DNA of 64,000 nucleotides from Ancistrus triradiatus (lineage: Eukaryota; Chordata; Actinopteri; Siluriformes; Loricariidae). A model generated the notes under the pieces. The model searched no databases and was not told the DNA's origin. It saw only the letters and a program-made list of their open reading frames with translations. Shown one piece after another: positions 19,849-27,496 of this stretch; the stretch's first letter is position 1; the number at the start of each line of letters is the position of its first letter. The stretch spans positions 1 to 64,000 of the forward strand of contig JAJAGP010002000.1 of NCBI GenBank assembly GCA_025084515.1, in the 5' to 3' direction. Position numbers and translations under genes: made by a program.

Positions 19849-22164
19849 ATACTAGTGTTAATGCACGAGGTCTGGGGTCTTAAAATAAGATGAACAGAGT
19901 TCTAGCAGAGGGTGTAAAAGTGCTTTCCCTATAGCGCTGCCCTATGAAAAGGCTCTCAGAGGCTACTTTTGGGTGCTGTACCTCTTGGTGAGAGATGGGT
20001 GACTGCTAGATATGCCTCTCCGACACATTTGCCGACAGCTGGGCCTGTAGATCCTGCACACTCGTAGCGGGTCCCATAAATGCTCGATTGGTGATAAATC
20101 TGGCAACCGGGCAGGCCAAAGACGCTCCTGTTAAACCCTTGCTGTGTGATGGTGAGCATTATCCTGCTGAAAAATGCCATGTGAGGAAACGTATATCTCC
20201 TGCACATATCGCTGAGCTGTTAGTGTCCCTCGTATCACTACTGGGGTGATCGACTGTCTTATGCGATGGCTCTCCAGATCATCACACCAGCAGTTGGGGC
20301 AGTGGTTGAAGCGCTCACCAGGAGGCCTCCATACTCGAACCCGACCGTCATCGGATCCCAAACAGAACCTGGACTCATCGATAAAGACGATATGGCTCCA
20401 GTCCGTAGCAGTCCAGATTTCTCGTTCATGACTCCACTGCAATTGAAGGTGATGGTCTATGGCTGTCAATGGCAGAACACCTAATGGGCGCCAACAAATT
20501 TCCTTCCGCTAAGCACCTGGAAGTGGTCCGGGCAGAGACAGGGGTGTGTAGTGAAGGCGCCCCCTGTGTCTGGATGGTGGATAACGAAACTATGGGAGCT
20601 GCTCGTGCTTGTCCTCTGATCAAACGATCCTCTCTACTGAGGGTCTGTCTGGGCTGTCCAGAACCTGTTCACCGTGTGTGGGTGCCCCCATAAAACCACC
20701 GCTCTCAACACCTCCAAACAGCTAGGTCAGGACGGCCCAGATGGAGGCAATTCATCGAAACGACCATCCTGCTTCCTCCAGTCCAAATATGTGAGCTGGA
20801 TAAAACATCTTAGAGTGCTTCATAGAGACATGTCTAGCAGCAAGAGGTACACTACCCAAAAGTAGCCTGTGAGAGCCTTTTGAAGCCTCTTGGAGAAGCA
20901 CTTTTACGCCCTCTTGTGGTCAGACCCAGTGTCTAATCAGACCACACCTGCAATCATTTACATATCAGCCCGGGACAGAGCTGCATTTAGAGTTCTAGAG
21001 GAATCCCACATTTGGAAGCTGAGTGTGATCTGTCTGTCTCTCTCTGACCTTCAGCCTTACGAAGGACGAGTCGAAAAGGCCAAAGTACAGAGAACTTCTG
21101 GTGAGTATGGTTTAATGGTTACTGCATGGGTGAATCCCGTTCAGTGTGGCCTGACCGGTTTACATGACTCAAGCAGTAATCAGATTTATACTTTGCAACC
21201 AGCCAATAATCTCACAGAAGGATGTGACTAACTTCAAACTGTATTACTGAAATAAGGAAATACTTGATTTTCTTGCGCACAAACTGCGTTTGAGTCTCCA
21301 CAATGTGTTCGGTAGCTGTTTGACGGGGTTGCCAGATCCCACGAGTTAACGCACGTGTATTAACCATCCCTCACGCAGAGCCCGAAACTGACGCTGCGTA
21401 AAATATTTAATCGGAGCCTGTTCTAATTTCGTTAAAATCAGGCTGACCAATCAGAGCTCGGTCGCCGGGCAGAATAGCCAATCAGGAGCTTATAGGACGA
21501 GCAACAGGCTGCCTCTAAAAACATGGATATTAAAGAAAAGATCCGGTGGAATAAAACTGAAAGGCTGGATAAATGATGGTGATAAAGCTCACAGTGATGG
21601 ATGGAAGCGTCTGATTATTTATCTAAGAGCATTCTGATCTGTTCATGATATCAAAAACACAAACTGGAGCTTCCTGCACTCATCTTCAGTCGTGTCTTTG
21701 TTTTATTTAAGTTGACAATGTGAAAAAGACACGGCGAGACTCATTAAGATGAGGGAAATTACAGAAAGAAAAAGCCGACAGGCAGTTTCTGAGTGTTTTA
21801 GACTAAAATCGCGTTCGTTTTGCTTTTTTTAAAAGTCTAGCTTTCTTTACCGAATTGCTTAATCTGATTTATGAGGCGTCCCAGAGTTTGGCTTTATAGC
21901 AAAGCAACAGCACAGCCTAGTGGCCGCTTTTGTAACTGCAGCGTCTCTTACAGTGCTGGACAGTTAAGTTCTGTTTTTAGATCATGTCTATTAAATTATT
22001 TTATTATTAAAACAACTGTGCGTGTCCGTGTGTGTGTGTGTGTGTTGCAGAAACACCCGTTCATCCTGATGTACGAGGAGCGCTCTGTGGACGTTGCCAG
22101 CTACGTGTGCAGGATCCTCGACCAGATGCCCCCGTCCCCCAGCTCGCCCATGTACGTGGACTAA
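2365..22164 (+). CDS. map2k4: Dual-specificity MAP kinase kinase 4 (MKK4/SEK1), complete, 11 coding exons
   Basis: Coding exons: 2365-2479, 14041-14143, 14248-14422, 14774-14893, 14988-15107, 15256-15307, 16720-16847, 18326-18403, 19660-19808, 21055-21100, 22051-22164. All junctions are GT-AG and keep frame. The joined length is 1200 nt, 399 codons plus stop, the same length as human MAP2K4. The protein phosphorylates and activates JNK (and p38) on Thr and Tyr in the cytoplasmic/nuclear stress cascade. Visible parts are the Ser-rich N-terminus; a MAPK docking site GKRKALKLNF (39-48); Gly-rich loop GRGAYG (109-114); catalytic Lys131 (MAVK); HRD 227-229; DFG 247-249; activation-loop S257 and T261 in DSIAKT; and the C-terminal DVD region ending SPMYVD. 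No residue known to be essential is missing. Teleosts may carry two paralogues (a/b), and the window does not tell which this is. Nothing in the sequence shows its regulation beyond the repeat-dense introns described separately. Confidence 0.97.
2480..3390. other. Start of map2k4 intron 1, mostly unique
   Basis: I see no gene or strong repeat, apart from an old fragment around 3225-3350 with a GGGACTCGAACCC block that looks like a decayed tRNA-type or SINE sequence. Confidence 0.4.
3571..3765 (-). repeat. tRNA-derived SINE, copy 1
   Basis: Contains GCAGACACCCTTATCCAGAG, CAAGGACCCAGCAGTGGCAG and GGGATTTGAACCCTGGACC. Read on the minus strand, GTGGCCTAGTGGTTAAGG and GGTTCAAATCCC sit like tRNA A and B boxes. 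Confidence 0.8.
3774..3965 (-). repeat. tRNA-derived SINE, copy 2
   Basis: Same family and orientation as the copy just upstream, with the same TTATCCAGAGCGAC and CAAGGACCCAGCAGTGG blocks. A short A-rich gap separates the two. Confidence 0.8.
4277..4305. repeat. (CA)n microsatellite
   Basis: A plain (CA) run of about 14 units in map2k4 intron 1. Confidence 0.95.
4497..4620. mobile_element. Tc1-like element fragment
   Basis: GTGAACCCTTATTTCTCTAC ... GAGAACCCAGTTAAACCAATGAG matches the terminal region of the Tc1-like element at 47888. A further piece (GTGAGTGGCAAAAGTAT) follows near 5020, split off by a SINE. Confidence 0.5.
4870..5013 (+). repeat. tRNA-derived SINE, copy 3
   Basis: Opposite orientation to the copies at 3571. 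Contains GGTACTGGACTATGGACC, GGTTCAAATCCCACC and GTAAGTCGCTCTG. Confidence 0.75.
5092..5268 (+). repeat. tRNA-derived SINE, copy 4
   Basis: Contains AAGGTACTGGACTATAGAG, TTCAAATCCCACCTCTGCC, TTGAGCAAGACCCTTAACCC and the tail GTAAGTCGCTCTGGATAATG. Confidence 0.8.
5701..7706. mobile_element. Possible TIR element enclosing minisatellite A
   Basis: The left end GAGTGCGTTTACATGATGAT and the right end ...CACATGAACGCACTC are inverted matches over about 15 bp. Both sides also share GGCAACC / ATCTCACAGAA-type blocks that recur at about 5465, 21190 and 27735. No transposase is seen, and no clear target duplication. Confidence 0.35.
6300..7440. repeat. Minisatellite A, 29-32-bp unit, map2k4 intron 1
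   Basis: About 36 units. The left half follows CACATGACCAAAAGTATTAG + GACACGCCCC. The right half (from about 6930) follows CACAAGGCCAAAAGTATTGG + GACATGCCCTCG. The long open frames on both strands here come from the repeat and are not genes. Confidence 0.95.
7707..9590. other. map2k4 intron 1, unique sequence with two dinucleotide runs
   Basis: A (GT)n run at about 7937-7980 and an (AC)n run at 8127-8159 are the only clear features. No splice-bounded coding segment is recognised. Confidence 0.5.
9594..10365 (+). mobile_element. Degenerate Tc1/mariner-like element
   Basis: Contains GGCACTGCATCAAGAACC, TGGACCATCACACAGTGGAA and a decayed transposase-like stretch (9790-10060), and ends near CCCAACTGTTTTTGGAATG. 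Related copies lie at 35850 (fragment) and 58499 (opposite strand). Reading frames are broken throughout. Confidence 0.6.
10370..11890. other. map2k4 intron 1, no feature recognised
   Basis: Mixed-composition sequence. Several short open frames overlap on both strands near 10750-11400 but resemble no protein and lack splice context. Confidence 0.45.
11890..13915. repeat. Minisatellite B, 36-bp unit (30-bp variant at right), map2k4 intron 1
   Basis: The unit is TCCTTTAGATGCTCCAGGTC + TGTTAGAGATCCCGTC, with over 50 copies ending 125 bp before exon 2. Units from about 13190 rightwards are clean. Units at 11.95-13.19 kb carry many single-base homopolymer changes. Near 13620-13740 and 13815-13915 the unit shortens to 30 bp (TTTAGGAGGTCTG). 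Both lengths divide by three, which explains the long open frames on both strands. Confidence 0.95.
14041..14143 (+). CDS. map2k4: map2k4 exon 2 (MAPK docking motif)
   Basis: This exon follows CTCTATCAG and encodes residues 39-72. The basic-hydrophobic docking (D) site KRKALKLNF lies at its start, and the exon continues to QNPH. Donor AT|GTGAGT. Confidence 0.95.
14207..14243 (+). repeat. (TG)n at the exon 3 acceptor
   Basis: About 18 TG units followed by TTTAG and map2k4 exon 3. The run occupies the polypyrimidine-tract position. Confidence 0.95.
14248..14422 (+). CDS. map2k4: map2k4 exon 3 (Gly-rich loop, catalytic lysine)
   Basis: Residues 73-131. It carries the start of the kinase domain, GEIGRGAYGSV and the ATP-anchoring Lys131 in MAVK. 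The acceptor TTTAG directly follows a (TG)n tract (14207-14243). Confidence 0.96.
14696..14768 (+). repeat. (TG)36 at the exon 4 acceptor
   Basis: A pure run of 73 bases followed by AACAG and exon 4. No pyrimidine-rich tract exists between the run and the AG. Confidence 0.97.
14774..14893 (+). CDS. map2k4: map2k4 exon 4 (alpha-C helix region)
   Basis: Residues 132-171, RIRSTVDEKE...GALFRE, in phase 0. The acceptor AACAG lies right after a (TG)36 tract. Donor GAG|GTGTGT. Confidence 0.96.
14909..14949 (+). repeat. (CA)n filling map2k4 intron 4
   Basis: About 20 CA units inside an intron of only 94 bp (14894-14987). The run starts 15 nt after the donor. Confidence 0.95.
14988..15107 (+). CDS. 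map2k4: map2k4 exon 5
   Basis: Residues 172-211, GDCWICMELM...KITLA. It includes the hinge segment and the YKYVYS insert. The acceptor GTTTCAG ends a 94-bp intron that is largely (CA)n. Confidence 0.96.
15256..15307 (+). CDS. map2k4: map2k4 exon 6
   Basis: Residues 212-228 plus one base, TVKALNHLKESLKIIHR. It ends in the HR of the catalytic HRD motif. Acceptor CTGCAG, donor G|GTAAGA. Confidence 0.95.
15330..17540. repeat. TCAT-rich degenerate repeat in map2k4 introns 6 and 7
   Basis: Dense ATTCATTCATTCATT tracts are mixed with a loose 60-70-bp unit (AACACTGATTCATTC ... CATTAACTCATCACCTACAC). The repeat lies on both sides of exon 7 (16720-16847), which is itself clean. Confidence 0.85.
16720..16847 (+). 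CDS. map2k4: map2k4 exon 7 (catalytic and activation loops)
   Basis: Residues 229-271. It contains catalytic Asp229, IKPSNILLD, DFG (247-249) and the activation loop DSIAKT, with the two MAP3K phospho-acceptors S257 and T261. It ends YMA; donor GCA|GTGAGT. Confidence 0.97.
17561..18050. repeat. Compound (TG)n / CRE-like cassette array, map2k4 intron 7
   Basis: Four TG runs (about 17561, 17703, 17845 and 18008) alternate with three copies of a 100-bp cassette holding CAGTAG..TGATGTCATGC and GCATGCTGACATCAT. TGATGTCA and TGACATCA are near-CRE/AP-1 octamers in inverted arrangement. Confidence 0.8.
18326..18403 (+). CDS. map2k4: map2k4 exon 8 (APE-like PER motif)
   Basis: Residues 272-297, PERIDPSASRQGYDVRSDVW then SLGITL. 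MA|PER completes the APE-equivalent motif, and SDVWS is the alpha-F anchor. Confidence 0.96.
18582..19538. mobile_element. Likely non-autonomous hAT-like element, map2k4 intron 8
   Basis: The left end TAGGGATGCGCCGA and right end TTTGGTGCATCTCTA are imperfect inverted repeats of the same type as the element at 3394. No matching 8-bp flank is seen, so the boundaries are approximate. There is no transposase. Confidence 0.5.
19597..19653 (+). repeat. (GT)28 at the exon 9 acceptor
   Basis: The run ends six bases before exon 9, in GGGCAG. An (AC)n run (19814-19846) begins five bases after the exon 9 donor, so the exon is flanked by complementary dinucleotide runs. Confidence 0.95.
19660..19808 (+). 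CDS. map2k4: map2k4 exon 9
   Basis: Residues 298-346 plus two bases, YELATGRFPYPKWNSVFDQL ... FINFVNL. The acceptor GGGGCAG follows (GT)28 with no pyrimidine tract. Donor TG|GTATGA runs straight into (AC)n. Confidence 0.96.
19947..20881 (-). mobile_element. Tc1/mariner-like transposon, map2k4 intron 9
   Basis: The termini AAAAGGCTCTCAGAGGCTAC and its inverted counterpart (AAAAGGCTCTCACAGGCTAC) are about 38 bp and nearly perfect. The minus strand encodes a transposase part (20469-20131) containing VFIDESRFCLGSDDG and FQQDNAHHHTARV, the DD34E-type catalytic blocks. The N-terminal DNA-binding part is out of frame or lost, so the element is inactive. Confidence 0.85.
20131..20469 (-). pseudogene. 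Tc1-like transposase remnant
   Basis: An open stretch of 112 codons with IDESRF and QQDNAHHH holds the catalytic core with the two Asp positions. It lacks the start and the C-terminal Glu region in the same frame. It belongs to the element at 19947-20881. Confidence 0.8.
21055..21100 (+). CDS. map2k4: map2k4 exon 10
   Basis: A 46-nt exon that completes Cys347 and encodes LTKDESKRPKYRELL. Acceptor CTTCAG has a good pyrimidine tract. Donor GTGAGT. Confidence 0.95.
21240..22020. other. map2k4 intron 10, no feature recognised
   Basis: Apart from a repeat block near 21180-21370 shared with 5465 and 27735 (CAACCAG..AATAATCTCACAGAA, GTTGCCAGATCC), the intron looks unique and non-coding. Confidence 0.4.
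22051..22164 (+). CDS. map2k4: map2k4 exon 11 (DVD region, stop)
   Basis: Encodes KHPFILMYEERSVDVASYVC ... PMYVD and TAA. This is the MAP3K-docking (DVD) C-terminus. The acceptor GTTGCAG follows a short (GT)n. Confidence 0.96.
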   Translation, partial: KHPFILMYEERSVDVASYVCRILDQMPPSPSSPMYVD

Positions 22165-22169
22165 AGGGG

Positions 22170-22204
<35 letters not shown>

Positions 22205-22293
22205 ATTATCCGTCTGGGGGAAATGCAAGCTTTCAACCCTGAATCCTGCAGATACATCCCATCATAACCATAAAGCCATTTCTGTGTCTCTCA

Positions 22294-22324
<31 letters not shown>

Positions 22325-22372
22325 CTCGTCCTTGTGCAAGTCCATCATGAATGAAGCTGCTGTGCTTTGACT

Positions 22373-22416
<44 letters not shown>

Positions 22417-22586
22417 GTATTGACTCGAGGCTGAATCCCAAATCACTCCACACCCTCCCCATGACCCCTAAACCCTTAAACCCCTGGTCGTTACCATGGT
22501 TACCTCTACAGGTAAGGCCCCGCCCGTGACGCGCTCGCACCGGGGCGCTCCGTTCCACATGTTGGCTGGATTTAGGTTTGTTCATG

Positions 22587-24000
22587 AGCTCCAGCAGAGT
22601 GATTCATTCGTAGACGATTCCTCATTGCAGATCCTCTCTAACTCTCCACACCTGGATTATTACCAGATTATGTTTAGTGTAGCATCCTGACACTCGATGT
22701 GACCTGTAACAGGCCCTACAAAGGGATTATAGGGGTCTGCCTCTTCTCTCTACTGTACGAAGCCTCATTTAAGTGATTCACTCATAAACGACTCCCTGTT
22801 CAGAAGCTCTTTAAGGTCCTTTTCCATTAAAACGGGTTACTTTCACTGGAACGTCCTGGATTTGTGTCCTTACCTCTTACACGTAGTGTCCTATCAATCT
22901 TACTGGTTCACTGATTCAGGATTTAGTCTCTGCTATATAAAGCTTTAAGTGATTCACTCATAAATGATTCCTTGCTCCAGAGCCTCTTTTACACACAAAA
23001 CATCCCACTAATCAGTGTGTTAGCTTGACTATAATGTCCCGATATTCAGTGTGACATAACACTAATCTTAGAACTGAATCTTCTCTCCACTTCATGAAGC
23101 TTTGTTTAAGTGATTCACACCTAAATGGTTCCCAGTTCCACAGCTGGTTTAACACTCTAATTATTGCGTTATGTGTTATCTTTACCATGATGTCCTGCCC
23201 CTCAATGTGACGTTAAACTAATCCTAGAAATGAATTTGGTGGGATCGAGGATCGTTTACTTACTTAGCTGCAGTTGCTGTATACTTAATGGAGCTTAAAC
23301 TAAACGACTCCTGAGTGATTCACTCATAAATGACTCTCTGTGCTTGTTTTACACTATAAGCCCTGGTAAACACTGCATGAATGTCCTCACCATGTCAAAC
23401 AGATCCTACACACATTAGGTGATTAGGCTTACTAATCTTTAAATGATTCACTCCTAAATGATTCCCTATTCCACAGATCTTTATGCTGCTAGCTTTACTG
23501 CAATGTCCTAACACACAATGTGACGTAAAACTAATCCTGCATGCACCGGATTTGGTGGGATTTTGGTTTGTTTATCAGCTGCCTCTTCTCTCTTCTTAAT
23601 GAATCTTCATTAGAGTGATTCACTCCTAAATGATTCCTTATTCCAGAGCCTCTTTCGCAGAAAAAATCCCACCAATCAGCGTGTTAGCTTTGCTGTATTG
23701 TCCCGACGCTGAATGTGACGTAAAACTCCTCCTAGAAATGGATTATAAGGGATTTAGATGTATTACTTTCTGTTTTCAGAGTGATTCACCTATAAATGAT
23801 TCCTCAAGCTCCGGTCACACCTGGGTCAATACTCTGTTAGCGTTACCATAATGGCCTGACACACAGTGTAAGGTAAAACAAGTCCTAGAAATGGATTATA
23901 AGGGATATTTGGGTGTGTCGATCAGCTGTTTCTTCTCTCTACTGTATGAAAGCTTAATGTGAGTGATTCACTTACACTTCCTTATTGCAGAACTCCGCCT
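22587..24000. repeat. Degenerate ~175-bp tandem repeat downstream of map2k4
   Basis: The phrase GTGATTCACTCATAAATGAT + TCC recurs at about 22587, 22768, 22945, 23105, 23312, 23442, 23613, 23778 and 23960. Nine copies with 130-207-bp spacing, each followed by a TTCCAGAGCCTCTTT-like block. Confidence 0.8.
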
Positions 24001-24241
24001 TTTATGGATGTAGTTTGTTCCCAGTATGATCGTCCACCTCCAGTTTTCTTATCTGGGATTATTTTGATACGAGCAGAGCCATTATTTATTACTGCTGTAC
24101 GGTTTTAGTCTTAGAGGTCATGATGATCCGTAGGGTGGAACGTATTGGCTCCTGCTCCCTACGTAGTGCACTTCTTGTCCTATCAGAGTGATTTGGGATT
24201 GAGCCCACACCCATCTTCTGACTGTTCTGATGTATACCTTA

Positions 24242-24247
24242 AATAAA
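24242..24247 (+). terminator. Poly(A) signal candidate for map2k4
   Basis: AATAAA, the first canonical signal after the map2k4 stop on the plus strand. Confidence 0.45.
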
Positions 24248-24309
24248 CTGGGAAACGAGTCACGCTTCTTCTTCTTCTTCCTGTGTCTAATAATCAAGCG
24301 TCTGATTTC

Positions 24310-25920
24310 CAGCACCTACAGTCGTATGAAAAAGTTTGTGCACCCCCCGGGCATGCTGCGTTGAGGAACCATCACAGAGAACCTATAACAAGACTCTGAA
24401 ACGATTCAGTGAGCCAAAAAGAATGGGTAAATAAGTGAGCGTGCTTAGTAAGATCTCTAATGTGCAGGGACGCTACCAAAAAGGACACGCCTACCAAAAA
24501 CGTTCATTTGTATAGTCACTTTCAATATAGGATAGTTTTAAAATAACAGAAATGTGTTTCTTACGTAAATTTAAAAAGTTTGTCCAGTCAGAAAGTTTAC
24601 AAAGCAAAGGTTTTTCATCCCAATTTTGTATATTATCCTCAAAATCTTCCCTCTTTACACACCAAACACGATTCGTTCGTGCAATTTATTTGTATGACAG
24701 TAAACCAGTTTGAGTTTGTGAATAATGATGGCATGTTCCACGCCAAAAATGCAACGTCATTTTATTCTGTTTGGTTTTTTCAAACCTTCCCCGGGAGCAA
24801 AACCTCACAGACAAATCAGTGCCCCCGATGAAGTAGCTCCTGTATTTTCAGTCTGAAAATCGCCGGTTCAAAATGGTGTTAATAGAAATAATTGTAATAT
24901 TATTAATAATGAATAATACATTAGATTTGAGTAAAAGCCTAAGCTTGATGTGTAATTAGATAGACCCCCTAAATCAAGTGATGTTCAAGCAAAAAAAGTT
25001 TCAGTTCTTGTATGAGACAGTGAAACTATTCTTGCTTTTCACAAAATCGGATGTACCCGATATCGGCGTTTGCGTTTTTCTGTGAGTAGCAAAAGGACAC
25101 CTTGACGAAGACATTTTGTTCGTCTTGTCTGTTTGTTTGGCTGAATTAAAATTTCAAAAAAGGCAGGGTAAGGCAAATTTATTTATATAGCACCTTTCAT
25201 ACACCACGGCCATTCAAAGTGCTTTTACTGAACAGATTAAAAATACTGTTGGGAAAAGTCCAGTGAAGATTTTAAACGAATAAAATAATACACAATAAAA
25301 GTAATAGAGATAATAGAGAATAGATTTAACAGAGAAACAGTCCTTTTAAAATGAAATTAAGATAAAAGAATATTATAATCCCAAATATTTTGCATTTTCA
25401 CGTTTTTGGTGTGTAACGGCCTTTTTGCTTGATCATATTAGGACCTGGGGAATTTGGAGGCCAGGGAAACACTTTGAACTCTGTCTTAGGGCATACTGTT
25501 GAAATGAAGGGGCGTACGTGGCCTGCAGCAGTGTTTAGGTAGGTGGTACGTGGTCAAAGTCACATCCACATGAACGCCAGGACCCAAGGATTCTAATCTT
25601 ATTTACCTCACCAAGTACTGTATTTGATTTTAACGTTATGGCTGATCAGGGCATGTTGAATCCTGATGCAGTGGTAGACACCAAATATCTCTAACCAGGT
25701 TATTATAAAACACGACTCAGAGAATACTTTTACAGTTTTATTCATATACACTTTTACTAAAAGTCAGAGCTCAAAGGTGTCTTAGCAGGATATAGTGAAC
25801 TATTTGGGGGTTCTGCCGTTTTGTAGCAGTGTCTAAAAACTCAAATACCCCTAATGCACCACAGGAATTGGGTAGAAGATTTGCACAACCTTTGTAATAA
25901 AAGCCGATTCTTCAAAAAGC
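24310..25920. other. map2k4-elac2 intergenic, repeat fragments
   Basis: A Tc1-like terminal piece near 24318 (CAGTCGTATGAAAAAGTTTG) and a fragment near 25165 (GGCAAATTTATTTATATAGC) of the family also seen at 52820. No gene is recognised. Confidence 0.45.
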
Positions 25921-25930
25921 TTGTGAAAGA

Positions 25931-26397
25931 TAGTGATGGGAATTCCGGCTCTTTTCAGAGAGCCGGCTCTTTTGGCTCGGCTCACTAAAAAGAGCCGGCT
26001 CTTTCGGCTCCGAAGTGGCTCTTTAGATTTTTTGTAGTTTCATTTATTACCAAATTATGTGTAAAATGAATCACTAATGTAAAAACACATAATATCCAAT
26101 GTTTGTTATTATTAATATGGTTTTTATTTATATGCTCACAATGGAACACAGTAAAATAAAATACAAAAACGAAAATCTGATTATGTGTATTATTTGTAAA
26201 TTTGCAACTATATACAGTACAGGGAAACGAGATCATCAACAAAACATCACTCAACAAAATATAAATAAAAATGTGCAAGAAAAGAAAAAGCAGGATCCAG
26301 GTTACAATTTTTGATGAAGACTGGCATTCAAAAAAACCAAGGATCAAGGATTTCATCTTTGAGGGGTTGATCCTGCTTCTCCTTTCTGTTTTATTTA

Positions 26398-26459
<62 letters not shown>

Positions 26460-26652
26460 CATTACGCATGTACAAGTACAACGCCACGAAATGTAGTTTA
26501 GCATCTAACCAGAAGTGCAATAAGCAGCAATATGTCGGAATGTACAATAAATAAAAATATATAAATCGGCTCACAATCAGGAACCGGCTCCCGTCCTTCA
26601 TTTCAAAGAGCCGGCTCTTAGAGCCGGATCGGTCGCGACCGACACATCACTA
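25931..26652. mobile_element. Non-autonomous hAT-like element with flanking 8-bp duplication
   Basis: Starts TAGTGATGGGAATTCCGGCT and ends CGACACATCACTA. Both ends carry GAGCCGGCTCTT blocks. The flanks GTGAAAGA and ATGAAAGA agree at 7 of 8 positions. The interior is AT-rich with an (AT)n run at 26402-26453 and no transposase. Confidence 0.85.
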
Positions 26653-26659
26653 ATGAAAG

Positions 26660-27184
26660 AAGCATTCAGAACACACACAAGCACACACACAAAGCACAAC
26701 AGACTACCAGAACGATACTTTTGATGTAAAGTATTTATATTCTTAGGTATTTTATAAAAAACGGAAACAAGCAATGGATATATGCTAGCATCCGAGACTA
26801 AGCACTGCTCTCATGAATTGTCCCCTATAGAAGCGCAATATATAGCGTTTCCAGATTTTAAAATGTAGGGATTCCTATTGGGAACGGTTTTCAACACAGC
26901 GTTAGTCTTTAATTGTTGTTTACTTAGTCTGTTAGGAACCGTTTAGCATTGCGCTTATGGGTAATGTAGTGCGCTATGCTGGTCAGCCGCCATCTTAAAT
27001 AGTGCACTGTGTAGGGAACAGGTGTCGAATCAGGACACAGCTCTGTGTCATCATCACTAAGCGCGAGCCCGTGTTCCCCCGTGTTTCTCCGGGTTCCCAG
27101 GGAACGTTTTTAAGTTGCTTGCTTTTAGTGAAACCGGTTCCAGGTTCGTACGATGCGCGTGCCGGGCTGCGCGGGGCGTTGACT
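26660..27184 (+). promoter_or_regulatory. elac2 promoter / 5' flank
   Basis: Composition rises to GC-rich toward the ATG. A YY1-type GCCGCCATCTT lies at 26986-26996. Repeat-like phrases CAATATATAGCG and AGTGCACTGTGTAGGG resemble those upstream of map2k4. The start site is not determined. Confidence 0.4.
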
Positions 27185-27459
27185 ATGCTCGTGCTCGCAC
27201 GTTGCCTGACGCGCGCTCCTCGTGACTTGTGCGGCAGCAGAAGAGCGTGGTACCGAGCTCAGAGGGTTATGGACACGGACGTGGACAGGGACAGGGCGAG
27301 GAAGCCCAAAGCCCCGAAGGAGACGCTGCGCCATGTGCGCTCGAGGGAGAACCGGAAGCATGGGGAGCTGCACGGGCCCTCCACCGTGTACGTTCAGGTG
27401 GTGGGAGCCGGGAGCCGAGACTGCGGGCCTTCACTGCACGTGTTCTCCGAGTATAACAG
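27185..27459 (+). CDS. elac2: elac2 exon 1 (mitochondrial leader, second start)
   Basis: The first in-frame ATG (27185) begins MLVLARCLTRAPRDLCGSRR, an Arg-rich, acid-poor leader typical of mitochondrial import. A second ATG at 27269 (Met29, MDTDVDRD) would give a leaderless nuclear form, as in human ELAC2, which uses Met1 and Met16. The exon ends VFSEYN plus AG; the donor GTAAAC runs straight into (CAA)n. Confidence 0.88.
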
Positions 27460-27460
27460 G

Positions 27461-27496
<36 letters not shown>

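Larger units (their letters stand above)
22165..24265 (+). other. Probable map2k4 3' UTR
   Basis: From the stop to a canonical AATAAA at 24242-24247. It opens with three (CA)n runs (22169-22203, 22295-22324, 22374-22413) and then a degenerate ~175-bp repeat. A 2.1-kb 3' UTR is plausible for this gene, but the end is inferred from the signal only. Confidence 0.45.

Noticed and set aside
27002..27184. Upstream extension of the elac2 first exon.
   Set aside because: The frame is open, but it contains no ATG before 27185 and the sequence looks like promoter repeat rather than protein.
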